Shown piece after piece: positions 26,080 to 35,251 of a stretch of DNA of 64,000 nucleotides (its first letter is position 1; each line of letters opens with the position of its first letter). A program made the translations under genes and the position numbers. The stretch comes from JACCXG01 sp963785755. GTDB lineage: Bacteria > Acidobacteriota > Vicinamibacteria > Vicinamibacterales > 2-12-FULL-66-21. The stretch covers positions 186,001-250,000 of the forward strand of contig CAWAXG010000013.1 in the NCBI GenBank assembly GCA_963785755.1, written 5' to 3'. Under the pieces are notes generated by a model. That model saw only the letters and a list, made by a program, of their open reading frames with translations. It was not told where the DNA came from and searched no databases.

Positions 26080-27843
26080 TTATGGCGCAGCCGACGGCAC
26101 CATCCAGGGGAAGACGTAGGCCTGGAGCATCACGATGATCCCCATGATCGAGGCGAGGGCGACGCTGTGCCAGAACACGAAGCGCAGAATCCGCCCTTCC
26201 TGGCCGTGCTGATTCGTTGCCGCGGTCGCCACGACGATGCTTTGAGCGTCGATCATCTTGCCCATGACGCCGCCCGTCGAGTTGGCTGTGGTGATGAGCA
26301 CGGGGTCCAGGCCGAGCTGCTGGGCGGTAATCTTCTGCAGGCTGCCGAACAGGACGTTCGAGCTCGTATCCGATCCGGTGAGCGCCACCCCAAGCCAGCC
26401 GAGCATCGCGGCGAAGAACGGATACAGGACGCCGGTACGGGTGAATGCCAGCCCCAGCGTCGCGTCGGTTCCCCCATACCGCGTGACGAAACCCAGCGAC
26501 AACATGAACGCGATCGTCAGCAGCGGCGCACGCATGCGGAAAAACGTGAGCCCGGCGACCTGGACGACCTGCGCGGCCGGAATCCGCAGATACAACGCCG
26601 TGGCGAGCGCCGCGAGCAGAATCGCGGTGCCGGTTGCCGACACCCAGTTGAGGGTGAAGCGGGCCGCTTCGGCACGCTTCGCACGATATCCGGCGTCGTC
26701 GATCCGCGCGCGATCCACGGCGTCGGTTTCCACAGGGTGATCGCGGAACACCGTTCGATGCAGCCCCGGCACATCGAACGCCGGAGACAGCACGGGGTGC
26801 GGCGCTGGAGGTCTGCCCGTGTCGACATACGTCCGGGCACCCGCGGGCCCACCGTTCAGGAAGGCCTTGATCGGACCCGCTCCCCACAACGTCACGAATA
26901 CGGACAGGAAAACCCAGGGCATCCAGGCGCGGACGGTCGAACCCGAGGCCACCGAGGCCGGCTGCAAAACGGGAGCGGATGGCGAGCGCGCATCCGCGTC
27001 CGATCCCGTGCGCGGGAAGTCCCATAATTCGGCCGGCCGCCACCACAGGCAGAACAGCGCCGTGCACGCGAGCGAGACGAGCCCGCCGACGATGTCCACG
27101 AGCTCGGGGCCGACGAAGTTGCTCCACAGAAACTGCACGATCGCAAACGATCCGCCGCTGACCAGCACGGCCGGCCACACGCCCTTCAGTCCCTGCCATC
27201 CGCTCATCGTCGCGACCAGCCACGCCGGGACGATCAACGAGACGATTGGCAACTGGCGGCCAGCCATCGCACTGAGCACGTAAGGGTCAATGCCGGTGAC
27301 CGCACCCAGGGTGAGAATCGGCGTGCCGATGGCGCCGTACGCGACGGGCGCCGTGTTCGCGATCAAGGAAAGCCCGGCGGCGTAGAGCGGCGTAAAGCCG
27401 AGTCCCATGAGCAGCGCCGCCGTGATCGCGACCGGGGTTCCGAAGCCCGCCGCCCCCTCGATGAACGCGCCGAACGAGAAGGCGACGAGCAGCGCCTGAA
27501 TCCGGCGATCGGCCGAGAGCCGCGCCACCGAGCCCTTGACGATCTCGAACTGGCCGGTGGCAACTGTCAGGTTATACAGAAAGACGGCGTTGAGGATGAT
27601 CCAGCCGATCGGGAACAGGCCGTACGCTGCGCCGTAAACAGCCGTCGCCGTCGCCGAGCTCACCGGCATTCCGTAGACGACCACCGAGACGAGCAGGGCG
27701 GACGCGAGCCCCGCGAGCGCCGCCCACTGCGCCTTCCATTCGAAGACCGCGAGCGCGACGAGCAGCAGCACGATGGGAAAGGCGGCGGCCAGCGTGCTCA
27801 GCCAGACGTTTGCCAACGGGTCGTAGACCTGAATCCACGGCAT
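26080..27843 (-). CDS. LctP/GlcA-family lactate/glycolate permease (587 aa)
   Basis: A polytopic inner-membrane protein with about 14 membrane segments and the family signatures SFGAFIEGAAGFGTPVAI near residue 115 and LTGSDTSSNVLFG near 470. The ATG at 27843 has GGAG six bases upstream; the frame extends to 27930 into the preceding gene. Family members import L-lactate, D-lactate or glycolate with protons. A longer than usual cytoplasmic loop (about residues 290-390) separates the halves. Position between a 2-hydroxyacid dehydrogenase and glcDEF points to glycolate or D-lactate as substrate. Confidence 0.92.
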   Translation of the reverse strand: MPWIQVYDPLANVWLSTLAAAFPIVLLLVALAVFEWKAQWAALAGLASALLVSVVVYGMPVSSATATAVYGAAYGLFPIGWIILNAVFLYNLTVATGQFEIVKGSVARLSADRRIQALLVAFSFGAFIEGAAGFGTPVAITAALLMGLGFTPLYAAGLSLIANTAPVAYGAIGTPILTLGAVTGIDPYVLSAMAGRQLPIVSLIVPAWLVATMSGWQGLKGVWPAVLVSGGSFAIVQFLWSNFVGPELVDIVGGLVSLACTALFCLWWRPAELWDFPRTGSDADARSPSAPVLQPASVASGSTVRAWMPWVFLSVFVTLWGAGPIKAFLNGGPAGARTYVDTGRPPAPHPVLSPAFDVPGLHRTVFRDHPVETDAVDRARIDDAGYRAKRAEAARFTLNWVSATGTAILLAALATALYLRIPAAQVVQVAGLTFFRMRAPLLTIAFMLSLGFVTRYGGTDATLGLAFTRTGVLYPFFAAMLGWLGVALTGSDTSSNVLFGSLQKITAQQLGLDPVLITTANSTGGVMGKMIDAQSIVVATAATNQHGQEGRILRFVFWHSVALASIMGIIVMLQAYVFPWMVPSAAP

Positions 27844-27853
27844 CAGAGCTCCA

Positions 27854-28834
27854 TCAGAGGACTTCGGGATTGATGAGATCCATGCGGGCGACATCGCCCG
27901 CTTCGGCCAGCTGGATGTTGCGGAGCGCACGCGCCGCCATGCGGCTGTTCGCCTCCGCGGTGTTGCTGCCCACGTGTGGAATCAGGATGATGTTCGACAG
28001 CGTCCGGAGATCCTTTGACGGGTCGCGCGGAACGTAGGGCTCCCGCTCGAACACATCCAGGACGGCGCCCGCGAGACGCCCCTCGGACAGCGCGTCGAAC
28101 AGCGCGACCTCGTCGACGACCGCGCCACGCGCCGTGTTGATCAGCCATGCGCGGGCCGGCAGGCGCGCCAGCCGATCGGCATCGATGAAATGCGCGTTCT
28201 CGGAACTTCCTGGAATGTGCAGGCTGACGAAATCGGCCTCGCTGACGGCTTCGGCGAAGTCGGTCGTGACCGACATGAAGTGCTCCGCGCCGACCATGTT
28301 GGCGCCAGGCCGGCGCCGGTATCCGATCACCCGCATGCCGTAGCCGGCGTCGGCGATTCGAGCGACGGTCCGCCCGATCTCGCCGCAGCCGACGATCGCC
28401 AGGGTCTTCTTCTGCAGCTCGATGCCCTGGCGGGGACTCCACCTGCCCTCGCGCATCTCGCCGGCGATGTGGAGGAAATGCCGCGCCGCGGCGGCAATCA
28501 TCAGCATGGTCACTTCCGCGACGGACTGATGCAGCACGTCGGGCGTATTCGTGCACAGGAGACCTGCCTGGGTCGCCTTGACCTTGTCGATCGAGTCGTG
28601 GCCAACGCCGTAGCGCGCGAGCACCGACCCCCGCGGCAGGGCCCGATACAGACGGTCCTGGTAGGGCACCGACCCGACGACGGCATGGCGGGCGCCTGAG
28701 CGCTGGATGGCCTCGACGAGATCGTCTTCGCCCGGCGGCGCCACCACGCAGGTCAGCTTGGTGGAGGCGGCGAAGACGGGTTCCCCACGGCGGTACTCGG
28801 GTTCGGTCACGACGACGACTGGAGGAGGCGGCAT
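27854..28834 (-). CDS. D-isomer-specific 2-hydroxyacid dehydrogenase (326 aa)
   Basis: NAD-binding motif VGCGEIGRTVARIADAGYG (residues about 150) and the family signatures VSLHIPGSSENAHF and LINTARGAVVDEVAL are present, with catalytic Arg (NTARG), Glu (FEREPY) and His (LIPHVGSNT). Length is typical. Likely reactions are reduction of glyoxylate or hydroxypyruvate, or oxidation of a D-2-hydroxyacid. First gene of the operon that continues with the permease ten bases later and glcDEF. The 5' region holds a GGGAGTT-type repeat element. Confidence 0.9.
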   Translation of the reverse strand: MPPPPVVVVTEPEYRRGEPVFAASTKLTCVVAPPGEDDLVEAIQRSGARHAVVGSVPYQDRLYRALPRGSVLARYGVGHDSIDKVKATQAGLLCTNTPDVLHQSVAEVTMLMIAAAARHFLHIAGEMREGRWSPRQGIELQKKTLAIVGCGEIGRTVARIADAGYGMRVIGYRRRPGANMVGAEHFMSVTTDFAEAVSEADFVSLHIPGSSENAHFIDADRLARLPARAWLINTARGAVVDEVALFDALSEGRLAGAVLDVFEREPYVPRDPSKDLRTLSNIILIPHVGSNTAEANSRMAARALRNIQLAEAGDVARMDLINPEVL

Positions 28835-28863
28835 GAGCAGGATTCTTGTACAGGATTAACCTT

Positions 28864-29013
28864 CAACTTCCAACTCCCAACTCCCAACTCCCAAACGGAA
28901 CCGATCGAACCATCTGGGTTGAAGACCAACGCCAAAGGCAAATCGCCGCGACTTTCACCCAGCTCTCTCGAGCTTCTCGTTTTGGGAGTTGGGAGTTGGG
29001 AGTTGGAGGTTGA
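28864..29013. repeat. GGGAGTT-type inverted repeat element, copy A
   Basis: Left arm is a tandem of CAACTCC units (28864-28894); the right arm is its complement, GGGAGTT three times then GGAGGTTGA (28979-29013). The 84-base spacer contains, on the minus strand, the core AGCTGGGTGAAAGTCG followed by GCGAT, which is shared with copy C at 35.1 kb. It fills the divergent intergenic region between the 2-hydroxyacid dehydrogenase and the propeller gene. Confidence 0.85.
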
Positions 29014-29041
29014 CGCGTTCTGAAGATACGCTTCGCAAGCC

Positions 29042-30190
29042 ATGACCAGACTTCTTGTTGCAGCGATTGTCGGCGCCGCCCTGATTCCGGCGCCCGCCGC
29101 CGCCCAGATTGTGGTGTCGGCCAACGAGTCGAAAGTCACCCTCGAGAACGGGGTCGTCACGACGGTGCGGAATCCTCCGCCCGACACCGTGACGATCATC
29201 GATCTGGGCGTGTCGCCGCCGAAGGTCCTCGCGGAGCTGCCGGTGCCGACGTCGATCGTGGGCCCGCCGGAAAGCGTCGCGATTGCCCCGGACGATTCGA
29301 TTGCGCTCGTCACCGCCGCAACGAAGATCGACCCGGCCGACCCCTCCCGGACGATCCCGGACGATCGCGTGACGGTGATCGACCTCAAGGCCTCGCCGCC
29401 CGCGGTCCTCGCGACGCTGCGCGCGGGAAATGGGGCGTCCGGCGTCTCGTTCAACCCGTCGGGCACCCTGGCGCTCGTGGCCAATCGCATCGAGGGCACG
29501 GTCTCGATCTTCACCGTCGCGGGCAAGACCGTGACCGCCGCCGGCAAAGTCGATCTCGGGGCCCCGGAAAGCGGGCCGTCGCATGTCGCGTTCACGCGCG
29601 ACGGCAGGACCGCCCTGGTCACACGCAACAACGACAGCTTCATTTCGCTGCTCGCGGTTGCGGGAACGACGGTGACCTACACGAAGCGCGATCTCGCGGC
29701 CGGCCTGAAGCCGTACAGCATCGAGGTCTCGCCGACCGCCGACGTCGCGATCGTCGGCAACACCGGCGCCGGGCCGACCGGCGGCGCCGACACGATGAGC
29801 GTCATCGACCTCGGCGCCGATCCGCCGCGGGCCATCGGCCACGCCACCGTGGGACCCACCGCCGAGGGCGTCTCGATCTCGCATGATGGGCGGTGGGTCG
29901 CCGTGACGGTGATGAACGGATCCAACAGCCCCAAGTCATCGCCGTTCTTCAACCAGTCGGCGCGGCTGCGGGTGTTCAGTCTGACCGACAAGACGCTCGC
30001 GCCGGTCGCGGATGTGCCGATCGGCCGATGGTGTCAGGGGTCCGCGTTCAGCCGAGACGGCAAGACGGTCGCGGTTCAGTGCGCGGCGGACCGCGAAATC
30101 CTGGTGTTCCGCTTCGACGGCCGCCGCCTCACGCCGGCAGGGGCGATCAAGGTCAGTGGCGGACCGTCCGGGATGCGAACCGGGCGCTGA
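29042..30190 (+). CDS. Secreted YVTN-type beta-propeller protein (382 aa)
   Basis: Signal peptide MTRLLVAAIVGAALIPAPAA with cleavage near AAA-Q. The rest consists of about seven 40-45-residue propeller blades with phrases PESVAIAPDDSIALVT, GVSFNPSGTLALVANR, HVAFTRDGRTALVTRN and GVSISHDGRWVAVTVM. Such proteins bind ligands or partners outside the cytoplasm; no catalytic site is visible. It diverges from the glycolate operon. TACGCT lies nine bases before the ATG, a possible weak -10 box. Function unknown. Confidence 0.85.
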   Translation: MTRLLVAAIVGAALIPAPAAAQIVVSANESKVTLENGVVTTVRNPPPDTVTIIDLGVSPPKVLAELPVPTSIVGPPESVAIAPDDSIALVTAATKIDPADPSRTIPDDRVTVIDLKASPPAVLATLRAGNGASGVSFNPSGTLALVANRIEGTVSIFTVAGKTVTAAGKVDLGAPESGPSHVAFTRDGRTALVTRNNDSFISLLAVAGTTVTYTKRDLAAGLKPYSIEVSPTADVAIVGNTGAGPTGGADTMSVIDLGADPPRAIGHATVGPTAEGVSISHDGRWVAVTVMNGSNSPKSSPFFNQSARLRVFSLTDKTLAPVADVPIGRWCQGSAFSRDGKTVAVQCAADREILVFRFDGRRLTPAGAIKVSGGPSGMRTGR

Positions 30191-30219
30191 CCCGGGCGAC
30201 GCTCCCGTTCCGGTCGAGC

Positions 30220-30248
30220 TGGGCAAAGGCCCTTTCTGACGGTAAAAT
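30220..30248 (+). promoter_or_regulatory. Promoter of the EGF-HYR gene, giving a near-leaderless transcript
   Basis: TGGGCA (30220-30225), a 17-base spacer and TAAAAT (30243-30248) match sigma-70 spacing. The ATG at 30256 is seven bases after the -10 box, so transcription should begin at or next to the start codon. No ribosome binding site is present. Confidence 0.55.
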
Positions 30249-30255
30249 AACGTCT

Positions 30256-30897
30256 ATGCCATCCAGATACCTGTCCTACTGGCCTGTACAAGCACTGGCC
30301 GGTGTCGTTCTCGTTCTCCTCCTCGTCGTCCTCGACGGCGGCTTCAGTTCGTGGGAGGCGTCGGCCCAGCAGGCGTCCGAAACAGCGGCGGCGGCCTCGA
30401 CGGCCGGCGCGGACAGCTGTCCGGCAGGCCACTACGGCAGCCCGGCCGCGGGGTGCACCGACGTCAACGAGTGCGCCAGCGCGAACGGCGGCTGCCACAA
30501 GCTTGCGGCGTGCAAGAACACGGCAGGGTCGCGCACCTGCGGCAACTGTCCGAAGGACTTCCAGGGCAATGGCTACGTCGGCTGCTTCGACGTGAACGAA
30601 TGCCCGAACGGCGATTGCACGGATCGGATTCCCACCGATGGCGAAACGGCAGCGCCGCCGGTCGTCACGACCTCAGGCGACGTCACCGTCGCGGCCGTCT
30701 CGGAAGCCGGTGCGCCGGCCACTTTCACCGTGAGCGCCACGGACTCCAAGGACGGCATCCGCCCCGCGTATTGCCTGCCCCGGTCGGGATCGACGTTCGC
30801 GGTCGGCAAGACGGTCGTCAGCTGCTGGGCCGGAAACACCCGCGGCAAGCTGGGACGCACGACGCTCACGGTCACGGTCAATCGGCCGGCGTTCTAG
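30256..30897 (+). CDS. Secreted protein with EGF-like and HYR-type domains (213 aa)
   Basis: An N-terminal membrane or signal segment (ALAGVVLVLLLVVLDGGF) precedes a Cys-rich region, DVNECASANGGCHKLAACKN, continuing CGNCPKDFQGNGYVGCFDVN, which has the D-x-N-E-C start and cysteine spacing of calcium-binding EGF modules. After a short linker the last 90 residues have the pattern of a HYR (hyalin repeat) domain: TFTVSATDSKDG, then GSTFAVGKTVVSCWAGNTRG and TTLTVTVN. Disulfides imply an extracellular site. ATG 30256 is chosen by the promoter and signal segment. Such domains are commoner in animals; here they occur in a small bacterial protein. Confidence 0.8.
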   Translation: MPSRYLSYWPVQALAGVVLVLLLVVLDGGFSSWEASAQQASETAAAASTAGADSCPAGHYGSPAAGCTDVNECASANGGCHKLAACKNTAGSRTCGNCPKDFQGNGYVGCFDVNECPNGDCTDRIPTDGETAAPPVVTTSGDVTVAAVSEAGAPATFTVSATDSKDGIRPAYCLPRSGSTFAVGKTVVSCWAGNTRGKLGRTTLTVTVNRPAF

Positions 30898-31024
30898 AAG
30901 TGGCAGGGTGCTGAAATACGCACCCTGACAACTCCCCCGCCTCCGCGCGCACAGATCGACGCGCGCTACGGCGAGGCCTCGCCTTGAGCTCGTCGCACCG
31001 ACCGAGCCGACGAGCGGCGGCGGG

Positions 31025-31186
31025 CAACTCCCAAAGAAGCAGAGTCGATCGACCGAGCCTCCTTACTTATTCACAAGGAGGACGGGAGGACGGGAGCAAG
31101 CCCGCGTGTCACAAACACCCCACCCCCGCGTTCCGCCGAACCGCAGGTGATGCAGGCGGGAGTTGGAGGTTGTGAGTTGGAAGTTG
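31025..31186. repeat. GGGAGTT-type inverted repeat element, copy B
   Basis: A short left arm CAACTCCCAAAG (31025-31036) and a right arm with GGGAGTTGGAGGTTGTGAG and GTTGGAAGTTGA (31158-31186). The spacer contains GAGTCGATCGACCGAGCC, close to the spacer core of copy D at 53.7 kb. It lies between two converging genes and ends three bases from the stop codon of the membrane protein at 31189. Confidence 0.75.
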
Positions 31187-31188
31187 AA

Positions 31189-32649
31189 TCATTTCGCCGC
31201 CGGGGTCCCTTCGATCACGTGCGCAAAGCGGCCGCCGCGCCTCACCACGATCTCAATCGCATCGTCCAGGTAGACGCTCCCCCACTCGCTCGACGGGAAT
31301 CGCCCATGCCCCGAGAGCTCGTTCGGGCGAGGCACCGACACGACGGCCCAGTCCACGTCAGCCACGAGCGCGTTCCAGTCGGCCTGTGAACGCGACGCGA
31401 GGATGATGCTGCGGAAGAACTCCGGCGGCGCGGCCTGCAGCCGGCTGTCCTGGAATATCCGTACGCGCGGATAGAGCTCCCACGCCAGGTAACCGCCGAG
31501 ATTGTGGCTGTTGAACACGTTGCCCCCGAGCCCGGTGCGCTCGATGAAGGCGATCGCGCCGTCCGAGAAGAACTGCGGCGGTGCGACGGCGCGCGCGCCG
31601 AGCTCGATCTCCGTCAGCAGCAGCCGCAGCGGAATCCGCGAACAGGCGAGCGCCAGCACGCCGGCGGTAATCACGACAGCCCGGCGATCGATGCCTCGGG
31701 CGGTCAAGGCGGGCAGCCTGGCGGCCAGCATCGGCGCGGTTGCGAGCAGCACGAGCGGCGTCAGCCGCAGGTAGCGGAGACCGAGAACGGCAAAGCAGAC
31801 GGCGGCGAGCGCTTCCCACAGGCGCAGCGTGCGCCATTGCCACCCGAGCAGCAGGCCGCCGGCGATCAGATACGCGAAGAACGCCCGGTACTCGGGCAGG
31901 TATGGCGGCCTCAGCTCGGCAATCGCGAGGATCTGCGGAACCGAGATGTTCTCGTAGAGGTATGCGGCCAGTCCCCAGCCGTACGGATTCGCCGCGGTTG
32001 CTGCGGCGCACCCTGCCGCGATCAGGACGGCACGAGCCGCGCCGGCACGCGTCAGCGCCGCCGGCCGGATGAATTCGGCGGACGCAAAAATGCCAATCAG
32101 CACGACGCCGAAGACGCATTCGACGTGCAGATTGCTCCAGAGCGCGACCACGGGGATGGCCCAGACGAGTGGCGCGATGGATCTCGCCGCCGCCGTCCGT
32201 TCGATCAGCCAGGTACAGACGGCCATGCCTGCAAACGACACGAGATGAGGACGCGGGATGGCGCGCGGCTCCAGGATGAAGAATCCCAGGAACAGGATCG
32301 CCGCTGCGCTCCACGCCGGCGCCCGCGCGCGGCACGCCGAGTAAAGAGTCGCGAGCGTCAGCGCGAGCAGTGCGGCCTGCAGCAGCTGAATGCCGAGGCC
32401 GTCCGCGGCGCGCCAGCTGACGAACGCCAGCGTGTCGAACAGCCACGGCGTGTAGCGCTGCCGGTAGTCGGGATACGTATGACTGAACAGGTTCGTGCGG
32501 ACGAGGCGTCCAGCGGCATCTTCGCGGCCATGGGCGAGATGCCACCAGAGATCGGGCTCGTAGATTGGGCGGGAGCTGAGGATGCCCGCGCCGAGCGCGA
32601 TGCCCAGGATCAGGGCCGCCGCCTGGAGGAACCTAAGCCCAGAGCTCAC
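31189..32649 (-). CDS. Multi-span membrane protein with DPDLWWHL-type motif (486 aa)
   Basis: About 11 membrane segments fill residues 8-330, then a soluble C-terminal domain of about 130 residues. Near the N-terminus IYEPDLWWHLAHGRED matches the D-x-D/L-WWHL loop seen in GT-C-like membrane proteins of unknown function, where the acidic pair is a candidate catalytic or metal site. The C-terminal part includes GNVFNSHNLGGYLAWEL and RIFQDSRL. Such proteins are thought to be glycosyltransferases of cell-envelope lipids, but substrate cannot be inferred. The start is GTG 32649 without a clear ribosome binding site. Confidence 0.7.
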   Translation of the reverse strand: MSSGLRFLQAAALILGIALGAGILSSRPIYEPDLWWHLAHGREDAAGRLVRTNLFSHTYPDYRQRYTPWLFDTLAFVSWRAADGLGIQLLQAALLALTLATLYSACRARAPAWSAAAILFLGFFILEPRAIPRPHLVSFAGMAVCTWLIERTAAARSIAPLVWAIPVVALWSNLHVECVFGVVLIGIFASAEFIRPAALTRAGAARAVLIAAGCAAATAANPYGWGLAAYLYENISVPQILAIAELRPPYLPEYRAFFAYLIAGGLLLGWQWRTLRLWEALAAVCFAVLGLRYLRLTPLVLLATAPMLAARLPALTARGIDRRAVVITAGVLALACSRIPLRLLLTEIELGARAVAPPQFFSDGAIAFIERTGLGGNVFNSHNLGGYLAWELYPRVRIFQDSRLQAAPPEFFRSIILASRSQADWNALVADVDWAVVSVPRPNELSGHGRFPSSEWGSVYLDDAIEIVVRRGGRFAHVIEGTPAAK

Positions 32650-32783
32650 TCGAGTCGCTACCGATCGGGCCCACGGCTGAACAAAGGAAAGCCACGCAAT
32701 TTGGCTTCGTGAGCATCGTGGCCTTTGTGGTCTTCGTGCAGCGCCGTCGGCGCGTTCATGCTCCAGTCAAGTGAGCTCCGGGG

Positions 32784-33842
32784 TCAGGACTCAGGCGGCG
32801 TGACCAGGTGCAGCGATGGGGTCCGCGCACCGGCGAGCGGCGCCGTGCTTTCGCGCTCGATGAGCGCCATCGGGAACTCGGTGGTCTCGACCCGTCCCGG
32901 ATCTTCGATTGCCTCGAACAGGCGGCAGCAGGCGACGCGGCCCATGTCACGCATCGGCTGTGACACGGTGGTCAGCGCGGGACAGAACAGCGCGCCGTGC
33001 GGCAGCCCGTCGAATCCGACAATCGAGAGATCCTGCGGCATCCTGACCCCGTGCTGCAGCGCGACGCGCATGAAGCCGAACGCCAGCGCGTCGTTGGCGA
33101 GAACCATCGCCGTCAGATCGGTCGGCGATTCGAAAAATTTCTGCGCGAACTCGCCGCCCGCCTCGCTCGTGTAACTGCCGCAGACGAACACGTTTCTTGA
33201 CTCGATCTGAATGCCGCGCTTGCTGAGCTCGTCGCGCAGCCCGCGGAGCCGGTGCTTGGAATCGATCGAGTGCTCGGGGCCGCCGGCGAACCCGATTTTG
33301 CGATGACCGAGGTTCGCGAGGTGCGCGCCGACCGCGGCCCCGGCCGCGATGTTGTTGCAGCGCACGACCTGGACGTCGGTCGAGATCTCGTCGGGCGCGA
33401 TGATGACCGTCGGCAGCTGCGCTTCCACCGCCGCCTTGAGCAGCGCGCGCTCGCGCCGCTGCGACTTGGCAATCACCAGGCCGTCGACGCGGCGATCGCG
33501 GATCCAGGAGAACACCAGCGAGGGATCGTACAGACCGCGCAGCTCGAGGCTCGCGAGCATCAGCCCCATATCGCGGGTCGACAGCTCCTCTTCGATGCCG
33601 GTCAAGAGCTGCACGAACCACGGATCCGCGCTGGAGTCGACGACGACGCCGATGCAGCCGCGGCGGCCGAGACTGAGGTTGCGTGCCGTCCAGGATCGCG
33701 AGTACCCGAGACTGGCGATGACCTCGGACAGCCGCGCCTGAACAGGCGCGCTGACGTAGTGGCCATTGAGATAGCGTGAGACCGTGCTGACGGCTACGCC
33801 CGCCTGAGCCGCCACCGTGGTAATAGTCGGCTTCTTCGCCAT
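32784..33842 (-). CDS. LacI-family transcriptional regulator (352 aa)
   Basis: The N-terminal helix-turn-helix is VAAQAGVAVSTVSRYLNG followed by the hinge region LSLGRRGCIGVVVD. Residues about 60-340 are the periplasmic-binding-protein-like sensor (DGLVIAKSQRRERALL, AHLANLGHRKIGFAGG, SIVGFDGLPHGALFCP, LTTVSQPMRDMG). Likely effector is a sugar. ATG 33842 is preceded by TATAAT only six bases upstream. It lies immediately downstream of the Gfo/Idh gene at 33936 on the same strand and is a natural candidate to control the sugar genes of this region. Confidence 0.92.
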   Translation of the reverse strand: MAKKPTITTVAAQAGVAVSTVSRYLNGHYVSAPVQARLSEVIASLGYSRSWTARNLSLGRRGCIGVVVDSSADPWFVQLLTGIEEELSTRDMGLMLASLELRGLYDPSLVFSWIRDRRVDGLVIAKSQRRERALLKAAVEAQLPTVIIAPDEISTDVQVVRCNNIAAGAAVGAHLANLGHRKIGFAGGPEHSIDSKHRLRGLRDELSKRGIQIESRNVFVCGSYTSEAGGEFAQKFFESPTDLTAMVLANDALAFGFMRVALQHGVRMPQDLSIVGFDGLPHGALFCPALTTVSQPMRDMGRVACCRLFEAIEDPGRVETTEFPMALIERESTAPLAGARTPSLHLVTPPES

Positions 33843-33848
33843 GCCGGG

Positions 33849-33854
33849 ATTATA
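33849..33854 (-). promoter_or_regulatory. TATAAT -10 box of the LacI gene, leaderless arrangement
   Basis: A perfect minus-strand TATAAT separated by six bases (CCCGGC) from the ATG at 33842. The transcription start would coincide with the start codon. A -35 box at 17 bases (TGGCCG) is poor. Confidence 0.5.
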
Positions 33855-33935
33855 GGAGCAGGACCGGGCGACGGCCACCGCGATCTCGCCGGCCGCCCGG
33901 ACCGCGTCAGGCCGCGCTTCAGTGGTCTTTAGAGC

Positions 33936-35061
33936 TCAGAACCGCGGAATCTGGATCTTCTCGCCGCCCTTGAGCGCGGACTGGTGGGCGCAGATGCCGA
34001 CCATCGTCCAGTTGGCGGATGTCTCCACGTCCGGCATCGCCGCCTGCTTGCCCAGGCACGCCATCAGGAAGTTGTGCGCGAGGTGCGGATGCGATCCGCC
34101 GTGGCCGCCGCCCTGCAGGAACGACAGGTGCTCGGCGTCCTGGATGGCGGCCGGCTGGGTGAAGCGCCGGATCGGCTCGGGCAGGAGATGCGCGTAGTCC
34201 GGGACCTTCACGCGCTTCGGGATCTCCGCTTCGGTCAGCGGATGCTGCTTTCGTGCTCCGGGTATGGATCACGGGCTCTTCGTTCTCGACCTGCTGCCAC
34301 TCGAACGACTTCTTCGATCCGTAGACGTCGAAGCTCTCGCGGTACTGCCGTGCGGTGTCGAACAGGCTGCGCGTCACCTCGGCGGCGACGTCGGAGTCGC
34401 GCAGCTTGAACGTCGCGGTCTCGATCGCAAATGGGCTGCCGTATTTCGGGATCAGCGACTCGTCGATCCGTCCTGACCCATGACAGACGACGTGCTCGGC
34501 GTGCCTGCCGAGAATGGCGAGACACGGGCTGACGCAATGCGTCGCGTAGTGCATCGGCGGGAAGCCTTCCCAGTAGCCCGGCCATCCCTCCATGTCCTGC
34601 TGATGGCTGCCGCGGAGAAACTGGATGCGGCCCAGTTCGCCCGTGTCGTACAGCTCCTTGGCGAACAGGTACTCGCGGCTGTAGACGACGGTCTCCATCA
34701 TCATGTAGACCTTGCCGCTCTTCCGCTGCGCCTCGACGAGCTGACGGCACTCATCGACCGTCGTCGCGGCGGGCACCGTGCTGGCGACGTGCTTGCCGGC
34801 CTTCAACCCCGCAATCGACTGCGGCGCGTGATCCGCGATGGGCGAGTTGACGTGCACGGCGTCGACCTTGGGATCCGCGAGCAGCTCTTCGTAGCTCGTA
34901 TACCGGGCTGTGATGCCGAACTTGTCACCGCACGCGTCGAGCTCCTTCCGATCGCGGCGGCAGATGGCGTACATCTCCGCGTTGGGGTGACGCTGATAGA
35001 TGGGGATGAACTCAGCTCCAAAGCCCAGACCCACGATCGCTACGCGCACTTTATCTGCCAT
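33936..35061 (-). CDS. Gfo/Idh/MocA-family oxidoreductase, one frame break
   Basis: Rossmann start MADKVRVAIVGLGFGAEFIP and the family pattern of AVHVNSPIADHAPQSI and AGKHVASTVPAATTVDE (the usual EKP is replaced by STVPAA). Middle region GSHQQDMEGWPGYWEGFPPM resembles the substrate domain. Near 34245 an extra A in a run (AAA for AA) moves the end into another frame (VKVPDYAHLLPEPIRRF to GGEKIQIPRF). ATG 35061 has GAAGGA upstream. Joined length about 375 aa. NAD(P)-dependent sugar oxidation is the usual family role; loss of the EKP lysine motif makes the chemistry uncertain. Confidence 0.85.
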
Positions 35062-35096
35062 TGTCCGACATCCTTCTCAATCGCTCGAAATGCTGT

Positions 35097-35244
35097 CAAC
35101 TCCCAACCTCCAACTCCCAACTCCCAAAACGAATCACTCGCAGAAGCTGGGTGAAAGTCGTTGCGATATTTCCAATCGCGGCGCCTTCACCCAGCTGCTG
35201 CGACCGGCTCCGTTTGGGAGTTGGGAGTTGGAGGTTGGGAGTTG
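35097..35244. repeat. GGGAGTT-type inverted repeat element, copy C
   Basis: Left arm 35097-35129 (CAACTCC units), right arm 35215-35244 (GGGAGTTGGGAGTTGGAGG and on). The spacer contains AGAAGCTGGGTGAAAGTCG and, inverted, CTTCACCCAGCTGCTGCG, so the core is itself partly palindromic; the first part is shared with copy A. It separates two minus-strand genes. Confidence 0.85.
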
Positions 35245-35251
35245 ATGAAGT

